Below are positions 37,412 through 47,535 of a stretch of 64,000 bases of DNA, one piece after another; the stretch's first letter is position 1, and every line of letters begins with the position of its first letter. The DNA lies in contig NW_022145594.1 in NCBI RefSeq assembly GCF_000002235.5, positions 16,308,501 through 16,372,500 of the forward strand, in the 5' to 3' direction. Under the pieces are notes generated by a model. That model searched no databases, was not told where the DNA came from, and was given only the letters and a program-made list of their open reading frames with translations. Position numbers and translations under genes: made by a program. The DNA comes from Strongylocentrotus purpuratus (taxonomy: Eukaryota; Echinodermata; Echinoidea; Camarodonta; Strongylocentrotidae).

Positions 37412-37911
37412 NNNNNNNNNNNNNNNNNNNNNNNNNNNNNNNNNNNNNNNNNNNNNNNNNNNNNNNNNNNNNNNNNNNNNNNNNNNNNNNNNNNNNNNNN
37501 NNNNNNNNNNNNNNNNNNNNNNNNNNNNNNNNNNNNNNNNNNNNNNNNNNNNNNNNNNNNNNNNNNNNNNNNNNNNNNNNNNNNNNNNNNNNNNNNNNNN
37601 NNNNNNNNNNNNNNNNNNNNNNNNNNNNNNNNNNNNNNNNNNNNNNNNNNNNNNNNNNNNNNNNNNNNNNNNNNNNNNNNNNNNNNNNNNNNNNNNNNNN
37701 NNNNNNNNNNNNNNNNNNNNNNNNNNNNNNNNNNNNNNNNNNNNNNNNNNNNNNNNNNNNNNNNNNNNNNNNNNNNNNNNNNNNNNNNNNNNNNNNNNNN
37801 NNNNNNNNNNNNNNNNNNNNNNNNNNNNNNNNNNNNNNNNNNNNNNNNNNNNNNNNNNNNNNNNNNNNNNNNNNNNNNNNNNNNNNNNNNNNNNNNNNNN
37901 NNNNNNNNNNN
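37412..37911. other. Assembly gap, exactly 500 N
   Basis: A round 500 suggests a placeholder of unknown true size. The left edge stops inside type-A upstream sequence; the right edge is a minisatellite unrelated to the array. Confidence 0.98.
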
Positions 37912-38180
37912 GCAAATGTCGTCGGAACAAATGTCACCGGAGCAAGTGTCGCTTCATGCGGAGCAAATGTCGTCGGAGCAAATGTCACCGGAGCAAGTGT
38001 CGCTTCATGCGGAGGAAATGTCGGAGGAGCTATTGTCGGCAGAGCAAATGTCGGCGGAGCATCTGTCGGAGGAGCAATTGTCGGCGGAGCATTTGACGTC
38101 GGAGCAAATGTCGCGGAGCAAATGTTGCGGAGCAATTGTCACGTTTTGCGGAGGAAATGTCGGCGGAGCATGTGTCATGG
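37912..38180. repeat. 15-bp minisatellite next to the gap
   Basis: Imperfect tandem copies of GGAGCAAATGTCGTC and variants, with two 21-bp units containing GCTTCATGC. Because the unit is a multiple of three, open frames run through it, but no start, splice or domain evidence supports a protein. Confidence 0.9.
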
Positions 38181-38261
38181 AACCGGCATCAGGCCTGGTG
38201 ACGGTATTTTGGTGTCTTGGTATGTCTGTGAAGACGTTACAACGCTGACACAGAAGCCATG

Positions 38262-39345
38262 ACTTGGCCCATTTCTATCGTTCCGCAAGGTTCCATAATT
38301 GGGCCACTATCATTTCTGATATATGTCAATTATATCTCTAATTTTTCACCAATTCTACACTATATGAAGAGTTGATTTCAAAAGAAGCTAAATCCGTTTT
38401 TCTAACTTCAGAGAAAACAGAATTGGTTTAACTCATTTCGTACAGGTGTCTAAGCAACAGTTATATTAGAAGGTACATTTTTGTCATAATTGCTCCGGTA
38501 CATACTTTTGTTGAAAGAATAATAATGCAATATTCATAGCTATACAACGTAGTTAAGTGATCAATGTTCTGATATCAATAACACAATTTTCATCAAAAGT
38601 GGACTTAGCTACTTTTGGAATTAATCTCTTAGTCTATTCATATTCTGAGATAAATTCGCTGGTCGCAACCATGAATATTGAACTACCTAATTTATCGGAA
38701 TGGTTCAAAAGCAACATATGATCATTGAACCTAGAGAAGACAAATTTTATTCACCTTAGAAACTCAAGAAATCATAATATTCATAACTTTTAGCTGCTTG
38801 TTGATAATGTTCAAATAGAAAAAAAGTCACCAACCAAATTATTAGGTGTGTATATATATATATATATATATATCTAGGCCTGTATATGAAAAATGTAACT
38901 GGAATGATCATGTGAACTATATCTCTACCCCTATTTCTCGCAATATTGGAATACTATTTAAGCTAAAATATTTGTTGCCAACACATGTGGTTAGTATGCT
39001 ACATAATACACTGGTTTTACCATATATTTCTTACTGCAATATAGTATGGGCTACTCATAAGTGCTATACTAATCGTATATTAATGTTACAGAAAAAAATG
39101 AGTTTGTACCGATGCAGGAAAACATGAAAACATCTCTGTCTGTTTCTACTTAAACCGGCATCCCCCCCCCCCCCACCACCACCACTAGTAATATTATCCC
39201 AACATAATGCTAATTTTCATTCCTATCCAACCAGGCATTCCAATGACTATCACCTATTTAACGCCAAAACAGCCTTAGCTCAAAAGTCTTATAGACATTC
39301 TGGCCCTGATACCTGGAATGCACTACCCCCTGAAATAATATACAA
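38262..39345 (+). pseudogene. CR1-like LINE fragment, RT to C-terminus
   Basis: In order: VPQGSIIGPLSFLIYVNYIS (RT palm motif), then WNDHVNYISTPISRNIGILF and SYCNIVWA (thumb), then TRHSNDYHLFNAKTALAQKS and TWNALPPEI (C-terminus). Stops, frameshifts, a (TA)n run near 38851-38874 and a C-run near 39162 break it. The left end abuts the minisatellite. Confidence 0.75.
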
Positions 39346-39521
39346 ATAACGCACGTCCCAGATGGCAATAGCGGTGAATGCAGTACACGCGAGGTTTCCT
39401 TAGATTGGTGCCGCTCTGTGAACAAGCCGCTTGCGGCGAGTTTACAGTGCGCACCATCTGAATAAACCGAGCGTACACTGCATTTACGTTTCGCACAACA
39501 GGGTCAAGTGCGTTATTTGTT
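39342..39521. repeat. Inverted-repeat element, about 180 bp
   Basis: CAAATAACGCAC at the left end pairs with GTGCGTTATTTG at the right end, and inner segments (TGCAGTACACGCGAGGTTT and the reverse of a TGCAGTGTACGCTCGGTTT) also pair. It looks like a foldback MITE inserted at the end of the LINE fragment. No clear target duplication was found. Confidence 0.55.
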
Positions 39522-40204
39522 TTATAAAATAGCGACACAAATAGCAACAAACGAAACTTTAGATCTTAAGTTAGAGTCTACGAGAGTTCGATCTAGATCT
39601 AGAGTTATGTTGGTTCTATAGATCTAAGACCTTGCAGGCTTACCAAAAAGTCAATGGGATTCATTGCCTTGATTAAAAATAAAATCCACACAGTGGGTCT
39701 AGAGACGAGTCTACATCAGACAGCTGAAATTCCTGGCTTCATTATAAAATCCAAGTCAAACAGGCCTAAATCCAAGGCAAAAGTAAAATAAAAATTTGCT
39801 TTTTAATGATACCCCGCTCTAACTAGCTAGCTAGAGCTAAGCTACGTGTACGTTGCGCTGGAGATTATGGTGGAGCGTACAATATTAGCTACGCGTAGCC
39901 TACAATAATTGCAATGCACTCGAGGGAGCGCGTACTACACGTACGCGCGCGTACTGGATCTCCATGGTCACGTGCATTATAACTTTTTGTTGCGCTTTTT
40001 CTGCACTCATTGCAAAATCGTGCTTGCATCAACAATTTGTCAATGTCATGTGACGCGTATTGACCAATCACGATGCTTAAAATACTAGAGCCATTTTATA
40101 AAACAGATTAATACAATGCTATCTTCTAAAAGAGCGGTGAAAAAGTTTCTTATTGCGCATTCATTTTAAATCCACCATCAAAATGTGCTCATCTCCAATC
40201 GTCA
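39522..40204. other. No recognised feature
   Basis: I see no gene here. It contains short palindromic words (CTAGCTAGCTAG near 39825; ACGCGCGCGT near 39940). Confidence 0.4.
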
Positions 40205-41901
40205 TATGCTACGTTTAAGGCCCGGTCACACAGAGGGAACGCATGGGGAACGCGCCTAACTTTTATCGAAGCTACAGCGAGCTGACACCAAATGCATAGC
40301 GTGTTGCTAGCACGCTGAGCGCATACAGGGCGCATACAGTGCGCATATAGACCGTACACAGAGCGCACATGATAACAACTTCCACGAATGCACAGCGTGT
40401 TGCTAGCGCGCTGGACGAATAATCCACGCATGCACCGCGTTCTCAACATAGGTGGTCACACATAGACGACGCACGGCCCGCGCATTGGAAATCGGAAAAG
40501 GCCGTGTGCCTAACTGTTGTCATGATTTTGGAAAAGCTAGCGAGCTGACACAAAATGCATAGGGTGTAGCTAGCGCGCTGTGCGTATACATGGCGTGTGC
40601 TCTGCGTATGTCTGGCGCTGGTCTAGCGCGCTCCTCGCTTGTCTGGCGTGCCTTTGGCGTGTACGTTCATGCGTCGAGCTCCGCGCACACTTTTGACAAC
40701 GCACTGGCCCAAATTGCAAATTTCCAATGCGCTGGTCGTGCGTCCCCCATGCGTCCCCTCTGTGTGACCGGGCCTTTACATTATGTTCCCGGCGGCTACG
40801 GCAGTCACGTTTGCCAGAAACGTAGTGCGCTGTGGGATTTAGACTAATTTTATCTCTGAATTCAAGTTTTGTTACGTCTTGCCAAGTTTTCTCACGGTCT
40901 ACCACGGTATCCCCGACGGGCCGTGGGGGGGGGGGGGGGGTGGATGCTGAGTCCCGGAGGGTCCAAGGCGCACTACGGTTCGGCCCGCGTTCTACCACGG
41001 ATGCCAGAACGTTCTCTCCCGGCCTGTCGCGTTCTGGTGGGGTCCTTTACGTTTCCCACGTTTTGATCAAGTTCTGACACGTTTTTCACGTTTTGTCAAG
41101 GCTTTCTAGGGATGAAACGTAGACGCCAGGCAGCTTTGAAGAACGATTTTGCCCACGGTATAAAAAGAAAGCCTCCCAAGCACTATTAATAATGGTGGTG
41201 GTGCAGAACGAAGGGCCTTCGAACCTCTTGGCTTCTTCGGTGGCATTGCTTGACCTTCTTTCTTCGTATTGTAGATGCAGTATTATGTCGTCGATTATTC
41301 ATACTTGAATGAAGCTCCTGCTGCGCCCGTCTTTTATATACTACCTCCCGACCAAGTGCGCCGTGTCAGAACGCAACGCGCCGCGCCCGTAAACCGTCAG
41401 ACGCCGGGATGCGCCGTGATTAAACGTGACAAAAACGGCTACCATACACCCTTGCCTGCCGTGAGACCCGTGGCAAACCGTGGCTAAACGTGGCAAAACG
41501 GGACAAAATGCCCTGCAACCGTGAAGCAACCTTGACAAAACCTGCACTAAACGTGGCAGAACGTGACAAAACTTGAAAAGACCGTAAGATGCCGGGGAAA
41601 ATGCGAGCCTCTCGTCCCACTACGGACCACTTCCAAGTTGTGTTACGACCTATTACGGACTGTCACGTTTTGTTACGTTCACCCCGGTTTACTACGGCCT
41701 ACTATGTTTCTCATCCGCACCGTGACTGCCGTGGCAAATTTGTTGACAGTTTAAAAATCTGACACGGTATCCACGGCAATCACGGTCTGTCACGTTTGCC
41801 CATACGGTCCCCCACGTTGTGTCAGGTCAATCCCGTTTCGTCCACGGTGGCCTGAAACGTGGTTGCCGTGGCCGCCGGGAACATAGTGTAAACGTAGCAT
41901 A
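40205..41901. mobile_element. MITE with long GC-rich terminal repeats, interrupted by a Harbinger MITE
   Basis: The left end TGCTACGTTTA, then after the nested insertion CATTATGTTCCCGGCGGC, matches the inverted right end ending at 41899. Including inner bases, the repeat is about 45 bp. TA flanks both ends (40205-40206 and 41900-41901), fitting a TA target duplication. The interior (about 1.1 kb) is dense in CACGGT and ACGTTTTG words and has no transposase. Confidence 0.75.
40218..40775. mobile_element. Harbinger-type MITE nested in another MITE, 558 bp
   Basis: The same ends as at 4425 (AGGCCCGGTCACACAG), here with about 38 bp of inverted repeat, and a TTA target duplication at 40215-40217 and 40776-40778. 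The interior seems to hold two half-units: a second GGTCACACA end-like stretch occurs at 40453, and a GCGAGCTGACAC block occurs twice. Confidence 0.85.
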
Positions 41902-43079
41902 AATTCCCCTCGTATACCCGTCGTTACAAAACTCGATAATTTTCAGTACTCTTACCTTTTTGCTTCCATTCAATGACACGTTGATTATAACCTTCCATGA
42001 CCTGGTATGAATCAACGTATGATTAAAGAGTGGCCTACGATCTCACATTCTTACCGTATTCATATTGTCCAGAAAACTCGTTGAGTCTTCTCATTCTATA
42101 CTATAACCCAATATTCAAATGTGAATCTTCTTTTCTATATTCATATATCAAACTGAAATCCAACTACAATGTACCACATACATCTGTGAATCTTGATGTA
42201 CACCCCCTCTTTCTTGTTTTTTTTTTCTTCTCTCTCTTCCCCCTTTTACCAATATTTTTTCCCTCCATATTCGTATTATTATGTATCCATGGAGGTAAGT
42301 CATGCTATCAAGTTTTGCTTATGTTGTCAACCCTCCTGTTTGATTTTGTTCGATTAGTTACAGGTAGCCTAAGTTTATTCGACATTGTATTTTTTGAAAA
42401 ATTGTAAAAATTTGCAATGGTTTGTGTGTTATACATTCGTAAAAATGCAAAAGAAAAAGAAATCAAACAGGAAAAAAAAATCAAAACGAATCAAATCACA
42501 TTTCCGTACATCAAAGTTGATAACAGGCCACATAAAACTATCAGTAAGCGAACGACGTATAGCCCTGATGCCAGGGTAAGACTTATTATGCAAACTGTCG
42601 AAAACAGCGGTGCGATGCTGTTTAGGGACGTATTAAAAGGCGTTCATGTTCAGTCGAAATGTCACACCAAATTGTCCATCATAGGTAGGAAGAGGAACAC
42701 GCTTAAAAATAAACTGCAGTTCTGGTAAAAAAAAAAGAATATTAATAATTCTCACAGAATCAAACGAAACTTACACTGAATGTTCAAGATTACAAATAAA
42801 TGACATGTGCCAAACAATTTTGGAAGAAAATGTATACTGGATGAGTAATGAGCATAGAAAGACAAGGAAATCAAGATAGTACTAGCCCCGACACCATGTG
42901 TGTTTTCCCATTTATAGCTTTCTGTGTACAGTGCTTGTTACTTTACCAAGACTCGGTCAAATTTATTATGATTTTGATGACTCCAGAACCTTGCAGTGCA
43001 CACCAATTCTTACATGCTACATGATCAACTGTTGCTGGTTCATTCCACACCTTTTCTTTCACGATGTAACCGCATTACC
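41902..43079. other. No recognised gene
   Basis: AT-rich sequence with T-rich and A-rich tracts. The part near 42980-43080 may be a continuation of the Gypsy relic on the minus strand, but I cannot support a motif. Confidence 0.35.
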
Positions 43080-45490
43080 AGAGCTCCCCTTTATCTTTAA
43101 ACGACAGCGATGGAGGTAAGCGGAGACAATCGAGCTCTTCATCAGCTCCCTGAGCATCAGATATAACATTGAAATCAATGAAAGGCGTATCTTAATGTAC
43201 AGTACCGATGTGACAACGAAAGAGGGCGTCGGCAGCTGTGTTGTCCCCCCCCCCCCCCTCCTATATGACGCATGTCAAAAGTGAACCGGGAGACATAGTC
43301 CAACTGACATATTTCCCGTGGTGAATGCCTATCTGGCTTGGAGTTCGACGCATACGTAAGAGGCTTCTGATCAGTATAGATTGTGAAATGACGACCTTCC
43401 AATAGATGGCGGAAATGCTTGATGCCTAGATAATAATAATGACAATAATAGTTCGTTCTTTTATAGCGCATTTCAGGACCGCAGGCTCTCTCAAAGCGCT
43501 TTACAGATATATTATCACCCCAGTCATCGGATTCAGGCTAACCCACAGACAATGTATGCACATTCTCTACTCCCTGGGGAACACTCCAACCAGGCGTCAT
43601 TGTACATCTAACCACATTGACGTTCGTATCCTACCGGGTACCCATTTCACACCTGGGTGGAGAGTGGAAAATGTCTTGCCAAAGGACATTATTGCCGCGA
43701 CGGGACTTGAACCGCGGACCTTGTGATCCACAGTCCGGTAACACATCCACACGACCACGACACCTCTAAGCGGATAAGCGGCTAAGAGCTCTCCGGGAAA
43801 CGTAGTATACTTCGTCTCAACCGGTTGAAAACATTTGGAGAAGAACGCCATAGGTTGTCATTGGTTATCAACATGCTGCTGTACTACTCCACCAACGCCG
43901 AAGTCAGAGGCGTCGACCACTAAGGACAATGGTGCATCAAGTTGCTGATGAACGAAAAAAGGGTAGAATCAATCAATACCTGTTTCACCTTTTTGAATGC
44001 AGCAAGAGCAGTATCATAACGTGAAATTTGTTTGTTCTTGCGTGTTTGATTTCTCAGGATGTCAAAGGCTGGAGCATATCCGAGCAACGAGGGATGAAAC
44101 GCCTATAGAAGTTGACGAGTGCCAGGAATCCACGGAGCTGGCGATGAGAAGAAGGACGACCGAATTCGCGGACCTCCTTCACGAGGAGCCTTAACGAGGT
44201 TTATCTTCGGAAAAATATTCTTACCATGCAGAGATGCCACAAAATCTTGAATGTTGATTTAGGCACCATGTGCAGAGGTGAAGCCGACTTACTACTGGAA
44301 GGGCGGATAATTCCTCAATCGTATATATGCTGGAATTCGGAGCGGACTACAGCTTTTCGATCCGTAGCTAGACGACGAGGGAGACAAAAAGGTGATCCTG
44401 TAGTCTCAATATTATGACTAACTGAATGCTTTACTGCCTCGGGACGGTAGTCTGAGCGAGTGACTTCGGAATTATCTTTCAAGGTGAGGGCGTATCTCTC
44501 ACTGACAGACAGGGTTGCAAACATCGGACTGACTGTGCAGATATTAGGAGAAACATAAATACCTGCGATGGAAATACTAGTAGTTGATTTAGTATTTGTT
44601 GTGCTTGACATCGATAAGGAGATCAAATTCAAAAAAATATGCCCCGAGGATGGTTGTCTGAATGTCTGCTATGACGAAAACACGACGAAATACTCTTCGC
44701 AATCCGAGATCTAAGGAAAGTGAACGTTCTCTAAAACATGTAAAAGGTGAACAGTTCACAGCCTGGAGGAGATTGTTCGATGTACGATGTTACCGTCTAT
44801 CTTTGGCTGTTAGTGTTATCACGCTGACCTCCGCTACAGTGTCGACCAAGAAATCCATACCACTTATTCGGTCGTGAACATAGAATAAGTGACCAGCACG
44901 AGTCATCACTTTCAGTCCCGGCTGGCTTTCTCGTTTCACTGGGAAAAGGAAACTTCATTCTGCTCCATCTGCCAATAGCAAGATGACGAGCATTTCTCAG
45001 CAGTTTATCCATACCGTGAATGATACCAGCACTCCGCAACGGCGTTTGTTTGGGTTTGTATTGCCACCTCAACGTCAACTTCGACTTCGACAACGGCCCC
45101 TGTCCGTGAACTTCGGCGAGCGACAGCGTTCGTGGTGAAACTCCTTGGTGAGCGAATGTACTTGTAAAGTCAAGTGCTGTACTTAATCTGTCAATGTATA
45201 GACGTGGTCTAGATCTGGTTTGGATTGTGGCGAGGAGATAGCAGAAGAGATACTTAAACTGGACGGTGAACATATCAACTTTTCCGACATTAAAGTACGC
45301 CTCATAAGCACTTGCTATGGGTTGGATGGAGGGGTATTCACATGGAGATTACGCACCACCGTATACTCTGATTGAATAGACGACACCACACAATTGTATC
45401 GGGTTCGCTCACTTGTTGTGTTTCGCGTGGAAAATTGTACCTCGACCTGAGCGACCCATATGAGCGGGTCGATCGGCCAGTTCGGGGGTA
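43080..45490 (-). pseudogene. Ty3/Gypsy retrotransposon relic (gag-protease-RT-RNase H)
   Basis: Read on the minus strand from 45490 down: a gag-like stretch with LPPNWPIDPLIWVAQVEVQF; a protease with FLVDTVAEVSV where the family has D-T-G, so the catalytic box is broken; the start of RT with HNIETTGSPF; GIIRPSSSKSASPLHMVPK; then a jump that removes the YXDD core; the RT thumb with FLALVNFYRRFIP; and RNase H with VVDASDFGVGGVVQQH, FFSKCFQPVETKYTTF and IKHFRHLLEGRHFTIYTDQ. Stops and frameshifts occur throughout. A SINE splits the RNase H region. No LTRs were identified. It is inactive. Confidence 0.8.
43430..43765 (-). repeat. Full-length tRNA-derived SINE inserted in the Gypsy relic
   Basis: On the minus strand the 5' head starts GGTGTCGTGG and has a B-box-like GGTTCAAGTCC. 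A middle region follows, then GTAAAGCGCTTTGAGAG, and an (ATT)n tail. It lies between the GELLAAYP and IKHFRHLLEG parts of the RNase H reading frame, so it post-dates the Gypsy copy. The 3' part also occurs at 18308-18415. Confidence 0.8.
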
Positions 45491-47394
45491 GCTGAAAGGT
45501 AATACAAAGGTTTTGGGAAATTTAGAAAATTTGATGGATAGTGATTCTTTACAATATTGATATATTTGGATGCCCATGTTGATGTATTACTAGCACTAAA
45601 GAATTAAGGCCCTAAAACACTTCTACTTTCGAGAAAAATCAAATATACAAATTTACCGGTGCTCCCGGTAAATTTTGATAAATTTCAAATAGCGCCTACG
45701 GCCGTACAATGGTAGCTGCGACCATGAAAATATCAGAATATGTTGTTGTGATGTATAATTTTCTAAATGGGAATAGCTTATCGGTCGATTTTAGTCAAAA
45801 AACATTGTTTTATAGCTTAATTAATATCTTGACCTTGAGAGGGAGCTATACAACATAAAGAGTTTATTATTTACAATTTCATAACTTTAGACTCAATTTC
45901 AACCGCGACAACGATCACTGAATATTGTAGGATCGCATATGCTTCCAATATGTTCATTTGAACCTTGTTCATGACACTATACTAAAACTTTGTAATACCT
46001 TTAATGCTCGAGTTATCTGTTCCGCTGGATCAGGGCCAGGAGGGGGATCCATAACGAATAATGTCAAGAAGAGTAAAACTAGAAATGCAATCGTGTCAGA
46101 ACGATATGCGTGTAATGACGCTATGTTTCTACATGTCAAACGAAAGAGCATCTCTCAGACTATCCAGAGCTAATTGTACGAAGTCTGTAGCGTCTGTGAT
46201 ACTGGCGAAAGAAAGGCCTCACAACGGCCCGAAACGGACAAATGGCGCTTGGACGGGTGTGCATGAGTGATTCCAGAGAACGAAGAATCCAGTGACCTTG
46301 ATGGGATGCTAGCGACTACGCCTACAAAGTTTGAAAGAAATTGGGATAGGGGAAAGAACCTAGAAAGGGTTCGCAAGCACTGCGTGCAAGACCAAAAGGA
46401 TTTAGGTGCATGATGAGCAGGTGATGACGCGTACTGTGGCACTAATGGCCGTCCATACTAACACAATCATGCAGAGTATAAAATGGCGTCTAAAATAGCC
46501 CCCTTGACGAATTTCAAAAATCCGGCTTTAACGGGCCCTGCGTTTGGCAACCCAGAATACGCTTGCAAAATTTCAAGGAATAAAAAGGACGGTAGGGGGT
46601 GAAAAGCAGTCTGAAAAAATGACGTCATAGCCGATACGTGTTATAACTTGGCGGAAACCTTGCATAATTCATGTAACCTTTGTTCAAACGCAATTTACTC
46701 AAATATATCTGTGATAACATATAATGTGTTTGGTTTCATTCGTAAGGGCACTTCATTGTAGTCAGTTTGATACCATTGTCATCTGCGCGCAATGTACTGC
46801 ACGCATTAAACGCACTATTACGTAATGCATAGTAAATTCATCATTTGTGGCGATAACTTTGCGCTGACGTCATTCAAATTTACTAAACTTTGCAGACAGT
46901 TGCCACGTACATGGATGCATGTGTTTGCCAAGTGTAATTGACTTAGGTATAGTAATTTTAGAGCAAGTTGAAGTTATTTCGCAATTTTCTTGACAACTGC
47001 ATATTTGGAGGGCATTTTTCACAAAGTCGGTCAGCGTTAGGGTATATAATTTTCATTTGCTGGATAGGGCATATCTTTAAAACTCTAAATCCAAAAAAGG
47101 GTACGGGTTCTCCAACACACAATAGAGATACAGCCACAGAAAAAAAGCCGATTCCCAAAATTTTAGAGGGCGCTACTTATGTTTTAAAAACCCATTGGAG
47201 CGTGAAATTTGGCGTGGCTGTGTGTAATTATGACATAAAGATATTATGCGATTGAAATACCAAACGAAATTTATATGAGAAGGTTATGGCAGTTTTAGAT
47301 TTTTAGGGGTAAATTTTTCAAGAATTTGAGGCTTTTTTTGACGGAGTCGGTTTCAGATTTGAATTTTTAGTACGAAGACAGCCGATCCACATAA
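45491..47394. other. No recognised gene
   Basis: Short open frames on both strands without a known domain. A block at 46141-46200 resembles 62409-62468 (shared ACTATC and GTCTGTAG/GTTTGTAG words), so part of this is a dispersed repeat. Confidence 0.35.
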
Positions 47395-47535
47395 TATCCT
47401 AGGTAGTACTATGGATCCTCGCGCTCGACCTTCATAGGTACGACCTAGGCCAGTGCCGTCTCGCCGTATTCAGTGACGCAGGATCCAAGGTTTAACCAGG
47501 GAGACTGGTCTCCGTATAGCAGCATGTACATTACG
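47395..47535. repeat. Dispersed repeat, empty-site copy of the 61.8-kb locus
   Basis: The reverse complement matches 61760-61852 joined to 62344-62395, through GGATCCTCGCGCTCGACC and GAGACTGGTCTCCGTATAGC. The point where the 61853-62343 element sits is uninterrupted here (CCTAGGCC at 47444-47451). Confidence 0.85.

Noticed and set aside
37912..38180. CRISPR-like array
   Set aside because: Repeats are contiguous with no spacers, and the sequence is eukaryotic.
37169..38262. Long open frames of 244-317 codons
   Set aside because: They run through the 500 N gap and a minisatellite, so their length is an artefact.
40590..41077. Several open frames in GC-rich sequence
   Set aside because: They lie inside MITE interiors made of reiterated words; GC-rich sequence lacks stops by composition.
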